From: a virus
DNA length: 28,061 nucleotides
IMG/VR virus record: IMGVR_UViG_3300032088_000053
Span: 1 to 28,061 of that record
Reading direction: 5' to 3' (one strand)
The notes under the pieces were generated by a model that was given only the letters and a program-made list of their open reading frames with translations, was not told where the DNA came from and made no database searches. A program made the translations under genes and the position numbers. How positions within the stretch are numbered: the stretch's first letter is position 1; each line of letters begins with the position of its first letter. This document shows positions 1-8,040 of the stretch, one piece after another.

Positions 1-2
1 CG

Positions 3-1697
3 ATGGTTGATGAGGTTCTCGCCGACCCCGCTAACTACGCCGCTATCCGCGAGCGTTACATGGCGCAGGGCGTAGACGAGGAGCTTCTCCCTGAGGCGTT
101 TGATGCTCAGCTATTTGGCGCGTTACAGGTTGCGCTTGATCAGCTTCGAGCTCCTGACACAATGGCTCCCCCACAAAACTTCGCCAAGGGCGGTATCGCA
201 AGCCTCCGCCCAATGGCTCAGGCTATGGCCGACGCAGGCCGTAACGGCGACACGATGGTCGCCCATATTAGCCCCATTGAGGCACAGATCCTAAAGCGTA
301 TTGGCGGTAGCGGCACGACTAACCCTACCACCGGCATGCCTGAGTTCTTCCTGAAGAAGCTATTTAAGAAGATCGGTAAGACGGTCAAGAAGTTTGCCAA
401 TACGACGATTGGTAAGATCGTTATCGGTACGGCCCTGTTCGCAATTGCCGGTCCGGCAGCAACGGCAATATTTGGAAGCACCGCTGCCCCTGCTTTGGTT
501 GCCGCTACCAAAGGTTTCGTAGCCGGTGCAGGCTCGTCTCTTATTGCAGGTGGAAACTTTAAAGACTCCCTGAAGGCAGGCGCTATTGGCGCGGTAACTG
601 CCGGTGCAGTAAGTGGCGTGACCCAAGGAGCAAGCGCATTTAAGTCTACTGCAGCGCCTACAGGTGCTCCGGTGACTACTTCTGTCCCTGCGGTGGATAG
701 CACAGCGGCACTTCCTGATTTAAGCGCTACAGCGGCAGAGACGGTGGCGACTGGCGTACCGATGCCCATGGACCCCTTTGCCGCCAGTCCCACAGGAATG
801 CCTGTTGCAACGCAGCCTGTCGTACCCCCTATCCCCGCAGCACCTCCTATACGGCCGGGCGACCCCTTCGCTGCCTCCGGAGCGCCTGTTGCTCGAGCGC
901 CAGTCCAAAGCGGTGTTGCTTCATTGCCCACCACGCCTGCAGCAGGTCAGCAAGTAGCCGCTACAGGCGGTCAAACCGCCCCATCAAGTTTCTTTGGGAA
1001 CATAAAGGAAACCTTTGCTCCGGGCGATGCGACTTTTGGCGACAGAGTAGAAAGCCTAAAAGACGCGTTCTCTCCCGCTGCGCGTCAGGCGGCAGGGGCG
1101 GAAAGAGCACAATTAGCAGGCAATAAAGCTTTTGGCGATACGTTAGATCAATTCGCACAGAGGGGTATAACTGAGAACACTCAAGGTTACGCGACAGCGG
1201 TTAAGGCAGCTCAAGACGCCGCTTCTGCCGCAGTGGCGGCCAATACTTCGGGGGCAATATCCAACTACCTACCTCTAGCCGCTGCAGGCATGGGCATCGC
1301 CGGATTATCTGGAGCGTTTAGCCCTGAGCAACCACAGCTACCGCCCGGCTTTGAAGGTATGACGGATGCGCCCGGCCAACGACTGCTCGAGCAGTACCCT
1401 GAGCGTTACGGCCTGAGCTTTGGCGGCGTGAATACCATGTCGCAAACTGCTCCTTATCAAATGTATCGTCCCTACGGTGCCGCGAAAGGAGGCAGTACGT
1501 CTGACTTCCCACGCAAGAATGGCCACATAAGCGGGCCGGGCACTGGTACGTCCGACGACATCCCCGCAATGCTCAGCGACGGCGAGTTTGTATTCACCGC
1601 CAAGGCAGTACGCAACATGGGCAACGGATCACGGCGCAAGGGCGCTAAAAAAATGTATGCACTTATGAAGAATCTAGAGGGCCGCGCCAATGGTTGA
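3..1697 (+). CDS. Putative virion structural protein, Ala/Gly-rich (5' end may be cut by the window)
   Basis: The 564-residue frame is open from the first bases of the window, so the true start may lie upstream. An N-terminal helical part (about 1-60) is followed by an AKGG motif (61-64) and a Lys-rich amphipathic stretch (118-131, KKLFKKIGKTVKKF). A long hydrophobic Ala/Gly segment follows (about 137-210), then a Pro/Ala-rich linker. The C-terminus carries GPGTGTSDDIPAMLSDGEFV, a motif I associate with structural proteins of uncultured marine phages. No enzyme motif is visible. The amphipathic plus hydrophobic middle could be a membrane-active or DNA-ejection element, but that is inference. 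The stop overlaps the start of the next gene by 8 nt, so the two are probably translationally coupled. Sure that it codes; unsure of its role. Confidence 0.75.
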   Translation: MVDEVLADPANYAAIRERYMAQGVDEELLPEAFDAQLFGALQVALDQLRAPDTMAPPQNFAKGGIASLRPMAQAMADAGRNGDTMVAHISPIEAQILKRIGGSGTTNPTTGMPEFFLKKLFKKIGKTVKKFANTTIGKIVIGTALFAIAGPAATAIFGSTAAPALVAATKGFVAGAGSSLIAGGNFKDSLKAGAIGAVTAGAVSGVTQGASAFKSTAAPTGAPVTTSVPAVDSTAALPDLSATAAETVATGVPMPMDPFAASPTGMPVATQPVVPPIPAAPPIRPGDPFAASGAPVARAPVQSGVASLPTTPAAGQQVAATGGQTAPSSFFGNIKETFAPGDATFGDRVESLKDAFSPAARQAAGAERAQLAGNKAFGDTLDQFAQRGITENTQGYATAVKAAQDAASAAVAANTSGAISNYLPLAAAGMGIAGLSGAFSPEQPQLPPGFEGMTDAPGQRLLEQYPERYGLSFGGVNTMSQTAPYQMYRPYGAAKGGSTSDFPRKNGHISGPGTGTSDDIPAMLSDGEFVFTAKAVRNMGNGSRRKGAKKMYALMKNLEGRANG

Positions 1698-2820
1698 TAT
1701 GACCTATTCAACCCAGTACGTACGTGAAGCGCCAGAAATTGAAGCGTACAAGCTAGGACTAATTAACGAGGCTCGAGACCTTTACAATCAGCCTATGTAC
1801 CTGCCCGCCGTTGAGGCCGCAGGTCTTTCTGGCACTGAGCTGCAGGGAATTGACTTTGCCAAGCAGGGTGTTGGCGCGTTCGAGCCTTACATACAGGCGG
1901 CATCTCAAGGCGTCACCCAAGGCATGGACCTCACGCAGCGTGGCGCGTTAGCGGCAGGCGCTGTTGACACGACGGCTCAGTATCAGGCCGCTCAGGACAT
2001 GATGGGTCGCGCAGTCCCTGTTATTGGTCAAGGTATTGGCGGTATCTTAGGTTCTGCTAAGGCATATGACCCAAACCAAGCCGCCTCTTACATGAACCCT
2101 TACCAACAGCAGGTGACACAAAACGCTCTTGGTGAGATGCGCCGTCAGGCGAACATCGCCCAGACTGGAGCCGCCGCACAAGCAGTGGGTGCAGGTGCTT
2201 TTGGCGGGACTCGAGAGGGTGTTCAGCGCGCTGAAACTGAGCGCGGCGTTCAGGACTTGATGCAGCAGCGAATCATGCAGGACTACGCCAACAACTACGC
2301 GCAGGCACAGCAGGCGGCAATGCAGGGATTTGAATCTCAGCAGCAGCGCCAACTGGCCGGTGGGCAGGCGTTAGGTCAAGCCGGAATGCAGTTCGCCAAT
2401 CTCGGACAGGGTATCGGCGGTTTGACTGCACAACAGGCAGGCGTTGACATTAACAAGGCAGGCGCATTAGGCAACCTTGGTAGCCAGATGGGGTCGCTTG
2501 GCACGCAATACGGCGCATTAGGTCAGGCTTCACAGCAACTCGGCGCGGCAGACACAGGTCTGTTGATGGGTCTTGGTGGCCTCGAGCGTCAAGTCGAGCA
2601 AAGCCAGATCGACGCGATTCGATCCACCCAGATGCAGGAAGCGATGGCTCCTTATCAGCAGCTTGGTTTTGTTTCAGACATTTATCGTGGCGCACCAACC
2701 ACCTCAATGGCACTTACCGCCCAGACCGCACCTAGCGCGAGCCCGCTGCAAACAGCGGTAGGCTTGGGAGTAGGCGCGTTGTCCACGGCAGCCGGTGCAC
2801 AGAAAGCAGGGTTATTCTAA
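1690..2820 (+). CDS. Putative virion or DNA-ejection protein, Gln/Ala/Gly-rich
   Basis: 376 residues, very rich in Gln, Ala and Gly and almost free of Cys. A helical N-terminal part (1-60) precedes a region with MNPYQQQV and GAGAFGGTREGV. Similar motifs recur in uncharacterised late-gene products of marine phages. Loose Gly-Gln-Leu repeats (about 215-290) suggest a long, mostly helical protein with heptad-like turns. The start ATG at 1690 sits 7 nt after GAGGG; a second in-frame ATG at 1699 is possible. The gene lies in a run of four structural-type genes and its stop forms TAATG with the next start. A DNA-ejection or internal virion role fits composition and position but is inferred. Confidence 0.75.
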   Translation: MVDMTYSTQYVREAPEIEAYKLGLINEARDLYNQPMYLPAVEAAGLSGTELQGIDFAKQGVGAFEPYIQAASQGVTQGMDLTQRGALAAGAVDTTAQYQAAQDMMGRAVPVIGQGIGGILGSAKAYDPNQAASYMNPYQQQVTQNALGEMRRQANIAQTGAAAQAVGAGAFGGTREGVQRAETERGVQDLMQQRIMQDYANNYAQAQQAAMQGFESQQQRQLAGGQALGQAGMQFANLGQGIGGLTAQQAGVDINKAGALGNLGSQMGSLGTQYGALGQASQQLGAADTGLLMGLGGLERQVEQSQIDAIRSTQMQEAMAPYQQLGFVSDIYRGAPTTSMALTAQTAPSASPLQTAVGLGVGALSTAAGAQKAGLF

Positions 2821-4595
2821 TGAAAGATGAGCTTCAGATGGTTGATGACGATCAGGTCGAAAACGTCGGGATTATGTCCGGCTTTATGGACGAGATCGAC
2901 GAGTTAATGGAAGAGCTCTCTGGCGAGGAGCGAGAGGAAGGTGACGACGCCGACATGGCGCGGATGATGGCGCGCACGCCTGACTCACCTGAAATCCTCA
3001 TGAATAACCTTCGTGGTGACATGCGTTCGATTGACGCGCGCCGTGAGGAGCTTGCCGATTTGGTTGGATTCCGTGAAGCAGAAGAAACGCCTGAGGGTGT
3101 TCTTGCGTTACTGCAGCCGGTTCTAGCGCAGCAGGCCGCGCCCGCTATGCCGATGCCTGCACCTATGCCACAGGGCATGCCTCCTGAAATGGCCGGAATG
3201 GCACCACCTCCTATGCCCGCAGGTCCTGCACCTGCGATGGGCGGTATTGGTGGATTGCCCATGGACCAAGGACCTGCGCCTATGGCGATGGCTAACGGAG
3301 GCATGGTCCAGTATTTTCAAGAAGGTAGCGGCGAGGAGGGCGTTACCCCAAATAGTAGTGCCTACCCTCCTGAAATTGTGGCAGCAGCCATAGAGCGTTA
3401 TAAAGCGATAATGAATCAGCAGCCTGAAACCGTGCCTGATTTACGGGCCGGAGTAGACCAGAATCTGGCTTTGTATCAAGACATTCTTGGCAGTGACCCG
3501 AAGGATACGCAGGCTCAGATGTTGTTTGACATCGGTCAGGCGGCGCTCGGCTATGCCGGTAACGTAGGTCCTGACGGGCAACCACTTCGTGGTTCTGCTG
3601 CGGCAAGACTAGCAGGCGCTACACGAGAACTGCCCGGCCGTATCGGTCAGCGTGCAGCAGGCATGTCCAAAGAGGCGCAAGCGCTTAAGATGGCAGCACT
3701 GCAGGCAGCCGAAGCTCAAAGGAGCGCGGCTCAGGAACGGAATGTGAAGCTTGCCGAGCGTCAAGCCGACATCTACGGCGACATCGCCACGCAGAAGCCT
3801 GCTAAGCTTAGCGCATATGAGGAAAAGATTCAGGACCTCATGAACACTATGGAAATGACTCGACCTGAAGCGGTAGAGATGGTCAACACAAGCACGTTTA
3901 TTGAGCCTAATTCTGGAAATACCATTAGGTATAACCCGATTACTCAGACGGCTGAAGTGATAGACGTGGCGTTCCCTGAACCTCCGGCGCCTCCTACGAC
4001 TCCGCCAGAAGTTTCTGCAGAGGATTTATCCTTTGACGTAGGTACGGGAACAGGTGCATTCGCTGCTGTGCGAAACCTATACAGCAGCACGCTTGGTCAA
4101 CTGCCGTTCTTACCTGCAGCACTTAAGACAGAGGAGGCAGCGCAGAGATTACGTTTCCTAGAAAGAGACGCGATTTCGTCACTTGCTACGACCTCTCGCC
4201 CGTCTGTTGTGGAACAGGCACGTATTTTGGCCACTATACCTCAAGCACTTGATTTTAGTCAGAACCCTGAAATCGCACAAGAAAGCTTGGCTAACTTCGT
4301 AGACCTCATGGGTCAGGTGTATGTTGATGACGTGAAGTACAGTAACGACATTTCAAACCCCAAAGGCGAACGCGACAAGTCTGAAGCTAGGGCTCGAGCA
4401 GTACAACGAACCATTGGCTCTCTATTACGTCCAGATGCCGCCGAGCTATACTTTGACACCGTCAATAATGCTGTAAAAGTCGATGCAGGAAAGTTTGGTG
4501 AGATGTCCAAAGAGGAATTGATGGCTGTAAATGTGGCAGAGCTAGAGGGTAACACTCTTGCTGCCTTCATTACTGCTGCTAAAAAGTTTCAATAA
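2820..4595 (+). CDS. Putative virion protein with acidic N-terminus and Met/Pro-rich linker
   Basis: 591 residues. The N-terminal 65 residues are strongly acidic (repeated Glu/Asp, e.g. EELSGEEREEGDDADMARMM). A Met/Pro/Ala-rich linker follows (about 105-155, full of PMPxPMP-like turns), then NGGMVQYFQEG (about 158-168), a motif I recognise from virion proteins of uncultured marine phages. The remainder looks helical, with a Gln/Ala-rich coiled-coil-like stretch (about 270-320). No catalytic motif is seen. ATG at 2820 overlaps the previous stop (TAATG), implying coupling. The GG motif resembles AKGG in the first gene of the window, so the two may share a small structural module. Specific function unknown. 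Confidence 0.72.
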   Translation: MKDELQMVDDDQVENVGIMSGFMDEIDELMEELSGEEREEGDDADMARMMARTPDSPEILMNNLRGDMRSIDARREELADLVGFREAEETPEGVLALLQPVLAQQAAPAMPMPAPMPQGMPPEMAGMAPPPMPAGPAPAMGGIGGLPMDQGPAPMAMANGGMVQYFQEGSGEEGVTPNSSAYPPEIVAAAIERYKAIMNQQPETVPDLRAGVDQNLALYQDILGSDPKDTQAQMLFDIGQAALGYAGNVGPDGQPLRGSAAARLAGATRELPGRIGQRAAGMSKEAQALKMAALQAAEAQRSAAQERNVKLAERQADIYGDIATQKPAKLSAYEEKIQDLMNTMEMTRPEAVEMVNTSTFIEPNSGNTIRYNPITQTAEVIDVAFPEPPAPPTTPPEVSAEDLSFDVGTGTGAFAAVRNLYSSTLGQLPFLPAALKTEEAAQRLRFLERDAISSLATTSRPSVVEQARILATIPQALDFSQNPEIAQESLANFVDLMGQVYVDDVKYSNDISNPKGERDKSEARARAVQRTIGSLLRPDAAELYFDTVNNAVKVDAGKFGEMSKEELMAVNVAELEGNTLAAFITAAKKFQ

Positions 4596-4607
4596 GGGTA
4601 ATTAGTA

Positions 4608-7013
4608 ATGGCTGATGAAGAAAAAGGCGTTACAGACGCAGAGCAGCAACAAAAAGACCTTGCTCTAGCCCTACAGCTACAGCTCTCGCTTGGCGACGGC
4701 GCTCCTGCTCAACCTGTTTCTGCAGAAGAAGCCTATATGGCCGCTAATTACGGTCCTCTTGAAACCGCCAACCGCATGATGGCCCAGACTTTAGATACCT
4801 TGGTTCTGGACTATCTCCCCGACAAGTGGAAAAACAAGCTTGCTGACATAGGCATAGGCTTTCCTGCGGGATATGAAATGCCCGGCAAGGCAGGTGCAGC
4901 AGCCAAAATGATAGGCACCGCCGCCCCGTTCGTTGCGGCGCCTGTTCTTGCGGGCAGGCAATTAGCACAGGAAAGCGCTAGGACACTTGCACGTCCGGGC
5001 CCTGCGCGTAAGTTGTTAGAAGACATCTATAGGACTTCTGTAACAGCGCCTAAGACTTTTTACGGCTCTGAAATAGCTGCCGCAGGCGCCGCCGGAGCAG
5101 CAGGGGAAGCCGCAAGACAGGGTGGAGCAAGTCCTGAAATGCAAGTGGTGTCTGAGCTTGCCGGAGGTTTTGGGGCAGGCGCTATACCCACTATGATACC
5201 CAGAACTGCACAGCGCTTAGTTCAAGGGGTTAAAGCTAATCTAGCACCTTTCACCGAGGCAGGCGGAAGCATTCGTGCTGCGCGTCAAATGCAGGAACGG
5301 GCAGGTGGTCAGGTTCGCGCGTTAGAATTAGCGGATGCTTTGGATGATGTGCCAGAAGGCGTAACTCCGGCACAATTTCTTGGTGACAATGTTTTAATGG
5401 CCCAAGAAGCTCGTCTAATTGCAGACAACCCCGACATAGGCAATGCAATTGCTGTTGATTTAATGGCTGCGCGACGTGCCGCGCAGGAAGAGCTTGTTGA
5501 CTTAAGGGGGCAGCCTCGAACTCGACAGGAATGGGAGCAGGCGGTTATTCAGCGTGTTACACCGCCGGGCACTACAATTACCAAAGCTCAAACCGACGAG
5601 ATGCTTAGCGAAGCATACAAGGCCTTCGATCCTTTTTATGATGCGGCAAGAGGGCTGCCTGCGCCACTTAATAAGTTAACCCGTTTAGATGTAATAGACT
5701 CAACTGACACGCCCTCTATTATCGCAACCGATGATCAACGAACGGCGGTGCGTAGATACCTTGAGGATCTGACTACTGCGTGGGAATCGCCCGGCTTTAA
5801 CGAGCCTCGAGCGCGCATGGGAACTACTGATGACCTGATTGACATGCGTAGCAAGATTAGGGCCGAGCAACGAGCTCAAATGCGCGCAGGAAATCTTGAG
5901 CGGGCCGATCTTTTAGGCGCTGCTGAAAATGTAGTCAGTCAACAAATACGAAACGCAGTAAGCCCAGAAACCGCTGTTCGACTTAATGAGGCAGACAGGC
6001 TTTATCGTCAGTACAAGGTTATCGAAACAGCCATCTACAACAGCGGCGACAATGTTCTGACCGCCGACATGGTGTCTGAAGCGATTCGCACAAGCGGCCT
6101 TACAACTCCTTCGCGCTATGCTCGAGGAGAGATTGAAGAAGTACAGAAGTTACGTGAACTAGCCATTGCAGGCAGGGACGTAGCAGAGTACTTGGGCGAC
6201 CCTGAGCGTGCGTCACTTATGGTCAGGGGGTTAGACGAAGACGGTAAGAGCGCCGTTCAAGCGGAGTTTGTAAATGCTCTTATTAAAAGGGCAAAGCCTG
6301 ACGCCGCTGAAATATCAGACGGCATGGTGCTTATATCTGGAAACAAATTAACCCGAGACATTACCGAAAACATAGAGGTAATGCAGGCACTGGGTATGGG
6401 TCCAGAGGATATTGGCCGAGTAAGAGATATCGCCAATAGAGTTACCATGATGGAGAAGAAAAGCCCTGCAGCAGTTGCGAAACTGTTTGACGATGGGCCG
6501 TCTACAGTCATGGAACTACTTGCCAGTGTGGTCGGAGCAAAGCAGGGGTCGAACCTCGCTTCAGTTGCTGACATCGGCCAGAGCCTTGTACTTGCACAGT
6601 TCTTCTCTAACCGGGCCCGTAGGTGGTTAACCAAAGTAACTTCCGATAAAGCAGCTCAGCTTTTAAAAGACGCCGCCACAGATCCTCAACTGTATCAGGC
6701 CTTGCTTAGAAAGAATGTTGCGCCTGCCGATAACATTAAAGCGGCCAGATACATCGAAAGCTACTTAGCCGCAACTGGTCAGCTCCAAGCTGAGGAAGCA
6801 ATGGACCTCGATGAGCCAACCGACCAAGAGTTGCAGTTCGCACCGTTCGAGGCAAGTACCCGTGGTCCACGGAGAACGCCTAGCGCACCACCAACACGTG
6901 GCGTGCCGGGCCTTGGTTCAGAGCAACCGGCTCCCGCTGCACCTGCCGTGGCCCAAGGACCTACGGGTCAAAGCAGCAGGGACATGCTCGAGCAGCTATT
7001 CCCCTTTGGCTAA
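4608..7013 (+). CDS. Large putative internal virion / DNA-ejection protein
   Basis: 801 residues, the largest protein in the window. The N-terminal 45 residues are polar and Gln-rich. Two Ala/Gly-rich hydrophobic stretches (about 95-120 and 150-190) could cross or insert into a membrane. The rest is charged and predicted helical. The C-terminal 90 residues are Pro/Ala-rich and disordered, ending in DMLEQLFPFG. Size, composition and place as the last gene of the structural run are typical of ejection proteins in short-tailed phages, but no family signature is visible. A 12-nt gap separates it from the preceding gene, with AAGGGT as a modest ribosome binding site. A bidirectional terminator follows 14 nt after the stop. 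Confidence 0.72.
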   Translation: MADEEKGVTDAEQQQKDLALALQLQLSLGDGAPAQPVSAEEAYMAANYGPLETANRMMAQTLDTLVLDYLPDKWKNKLADIGIGFPAGYEMPGKAGAAAKMIGTAAPFVAAPVLAGRQLAQESARTLARPGPARKLLEDIYRTSVTAPKTFYGSEIAAAGAAGAAGEAARQGGASPEMQVVSELAGGFGAGAIPTMIPRTAQRLVQGVKANLAPFTEAGGSIRAARQMQERAGGQVRALELADALDDVPEGVTPAQFLGDNVLMAQEARLIADNPDIGNAIAVDLMAARRAAQEELVDLRGQPRTRQEWEQAVIQRVTPPGTTITKAQTDEMLSEAYKAFDPFYDAARGLPAPLNKLTRLDVIDSTDTPSIIATDDQRTAVRRYLEDLTTAWESPGFNEPRARMGTTDDLIDMRSKIRAEQRAQMRAGNLERADLLGAAENVVSQQIRNAVSPETAVRLNEADRLYRQYKVIETAIYNSGDNVLTADMVSEAIRTSGLTTPSRYARGEIEEVQKLRELAIAGRDVAEYLGDPERASLMVRGLDEDGKSAVQAEFVNALIKRAKPDAAEISDGMVLISGNKLTRDITENIEVMQALGMGPEDIGRVRDIANRVTMMEKKSPAAVAKLFDDGPSTVMELLASVVGAKQGSNLASVADIGQSLVLAQFFSNRARRWLTKVTSDKAAQLLKDAATDPQLYQALLRKNVAPADNIKAARYIESYLAATGQLQAEEAMDLDEPTDQELQFAPFEASTRGPRRTPSAPPTRGVPGLGSEQPAPAAPAVAQGPTGQSSRDMLEQLFPFG

Positions 7014-7026
7014 TGGCAGGCATAAA

Positions 7027-7050
7027 AAAGGCCCCTAGTTAGGGGCCTTT
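7027..7050. terminator. Bidirectional intrinsic terminator between convergent genes
   Basis: A perfect 10-bp stem, AAAGGCCCCT (7027-7036) and AGGGGCCTTT (7041-7050), encloses the loop AGTT. It is followed by TTTTCTTT on the plus strand and by a T-run on the minus strand (A-run 7024-7029). It lies between the end of the rightward structural genes and the end of the leftward gene at 7054, so it can stop transcription from both sides. Confidence 0.93.
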
Positions 7051-7053
7051 TCT

Positions 7054-7260
7054 TTATGGGCAGACTACAGTGTAGGTGTTGTCTTCATTCTTACTGATGT
7101 CGCCCGGACATAAATAACCAAAGTCATAGCCCTCGGCTAAATCAAGCTCTCGATCCCGAGCAGCTATCCTCGCTGCCTCTTCGGCCTCTACTGCCGTCTT
7201 ATAGGTTCTCCAAGAAACCTTACATCCGCACTCGTGCTTCAATGGCTTGGGATAATCCAT
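7054..7260 (-). CDS. Small hypothetical protein, Cys-containing
   Basis: 68 residues, MDYPKPLKHECGCKVSW onward. It has a CGC pair near residue 12, a charged helix (about 22-42) and two late Cys in LCPG and VVCP. The spaced Cys might bind metal, but no known fold is recognised. ATG at 7260 follows ATACAGGAGAAAGAAA, the same ribosome binding site used across the small-gene island 10-16 kb away. It has its own promoter and leader hairpin (see 7292-7343), so it is probably expressed independently of the helicase and exonuclease genes upstream on the same strand. Function unknown. Confidence 0.75.
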   Translation of the reverse strand: MDYPKPLKHECGCKVSWRTYKTAVEAEEAARIAARDRELDLAEGYDFGYLCPGDISKNEDNTYTVVCP

Positions 7261-7291
7261 TTTCTTTCTCCTGTATTAATTTTAAAGAACG

Positions 7292-7308
7292 GCCATCTCT
7301 TAGATGAC
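7292..7308 (-). promoter_or_regulatory. 5'-terminal leader hairpin
   Basis: Read on the minus strand, GTCATCT-AAG-AGATGGC forms a 7-bp stem (one U·G pair) with a 3-nt loop. It begins about 7 nt after the -10 box of the promoter at 7315-7343, so the RNA should start at or next to the stem. This matches the layout of the leader hairpins at 17.5, 18.1, 22.1 and 22.9 kb, although the loop differs. Confidence 0.5.
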
Positions 7309-7314
7309 ATAGTC

Positions 7315-7343
7315 ATTGTACTACACTTTACTACTTAATGCAA
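7315..7343 (-). promoter_or_regulatory. Sigma-70-type promoter for the small leftward gene
   Basis: On the minus strand, TTGCAT (7343-7338) and TACAAT (7320-7315) are separated by exactly 17 nt. This is close to the bacterial consensus. It lies directly downstream of the exonuclease stop and 55 nt upstream of the ATG at 7260. Confidence 0.72.
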
Positions 7344-7347
7344 ACAT

Positions 7348-8040
7348 CTATTTTTCACTACTGTTGTGGAACTCGTCAACTCGACGCATCCATAGGTCCT
7401 TATAACCTTGGAACTCGCGGCCTGCGGTGGAGAACTCCGCAGTGCTGCCGTCTGATCTAACCGCCATCAACACAACTGCATTGTCTATTTTAGTGCCGTG
7501 CATTTCATCGTGCGCTAAAGCGTACGCCGCTAACTGGCAGAAGTAATCCTCGATCCACTCCCGCTTCTTCGGCTTGTTGCTCTGCTTGAAGTCGATGATG
7601 GCAGGCTTGTCTCGATAGACTCCGACTAAGTCCGTGGTACCCGCATACTTCTCCGGATAAAACAGAGAAACCTCAGAGCCCCAGATTTCATTCACGTTGT
7701 GAAAGTATCGGTTGATAATCTTGTAGCCGAGCTCGTAGCCCTTGCACATCTCCCAGTTCGTCGGGCGGGGCAGGTCTCGATACGCGACCATCCGTTCAAT
7801 GACCTCGTGCAAGTAAGTGCCGACCAGTGACGCCTCGTTTTTAATACGCTCCGCCTCTTCCTCACCTACGCGCGCGACCCACGCATCAAGGCCCCCTTTA
7901 TCTGCTTTGGTGGCGGACAGGATAGTCGTCACGCTTGGCAGTTTCTGCTCGCCGTAGATATACCGGCGGCCCTCGGGCAGGTCCTGACGTTGCAGGGAGA
8001 TGTATTTAAATTTCTTTCGCAGCGGGATTAGATCAACCAA
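7348..8040 (-). CDS. PD-(D/E)XK exonuclease, RecB/MGME1-like
   Basis: 230 residues. Visible nuclease motifs are GTYLHEVIE (about 74-82, the N-terminal His-containing helix), GTTDLVG (about 134-140, catalytic Asp), IIDFKQSNK (about 148-156, the D/E-x-K core) and YFCQLAAYALA (about 167-177, motif with Gln). This order is characteristic of single-strand-processing exonucleases of the RecB/Cas4/MGME1 group. The protein probably trims DNA ends during phage replication or recombination. No Cys cluster for an Fe-S centre is seen, which argues against Cas4. The start is TTG at 8040, 8 nt after GAGGAG. It lies inside the 3' end of the helicase gene, so the two are coupled. Confidence 0.85.
   Translation of the reverse strand: MVDLIPLRKKFKYISLQRQDLPEGRRYIYGEQKLPSVTTILSATKADKGGLDAWVARVGEEEAERIKNEASLVGTYLHEVIERMVAYRDLPRPTNWEMCKGYELGYKIINRYFHNVNEIWGSEVSLFYPEKYAGTTDLVGVYRDKPAIIDFKQSNKPKKREWIEDYFCQLAAYALAHDEMHGTKIDNAVVLMAVRSDGSTAEFSTAGREFQGYKDLWMRRVDEFHNSSEK

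Noticed and set aside
218-934. 238-residue open frame on the minus strand
   Set aside because: It lies wholly opposite a long Ala/Gly-rich gene, has a low-complexity composition of complementary codons and no ribosome binding site.
2852-3304. 150-residue Pro/Ile-rich minus-strand frame
   Set aside because: It is the shadow of the Met/Pro-rich linker of the plus-strand gene, without a start signal.
7348-8040. Cas4 nuclease
   Set aside because: It has the PD-(D/E)XK core but lacks the Cys residues for an iron-sulphur cluster and has no Cas neighbours; MGME1/RecB-like is safer.
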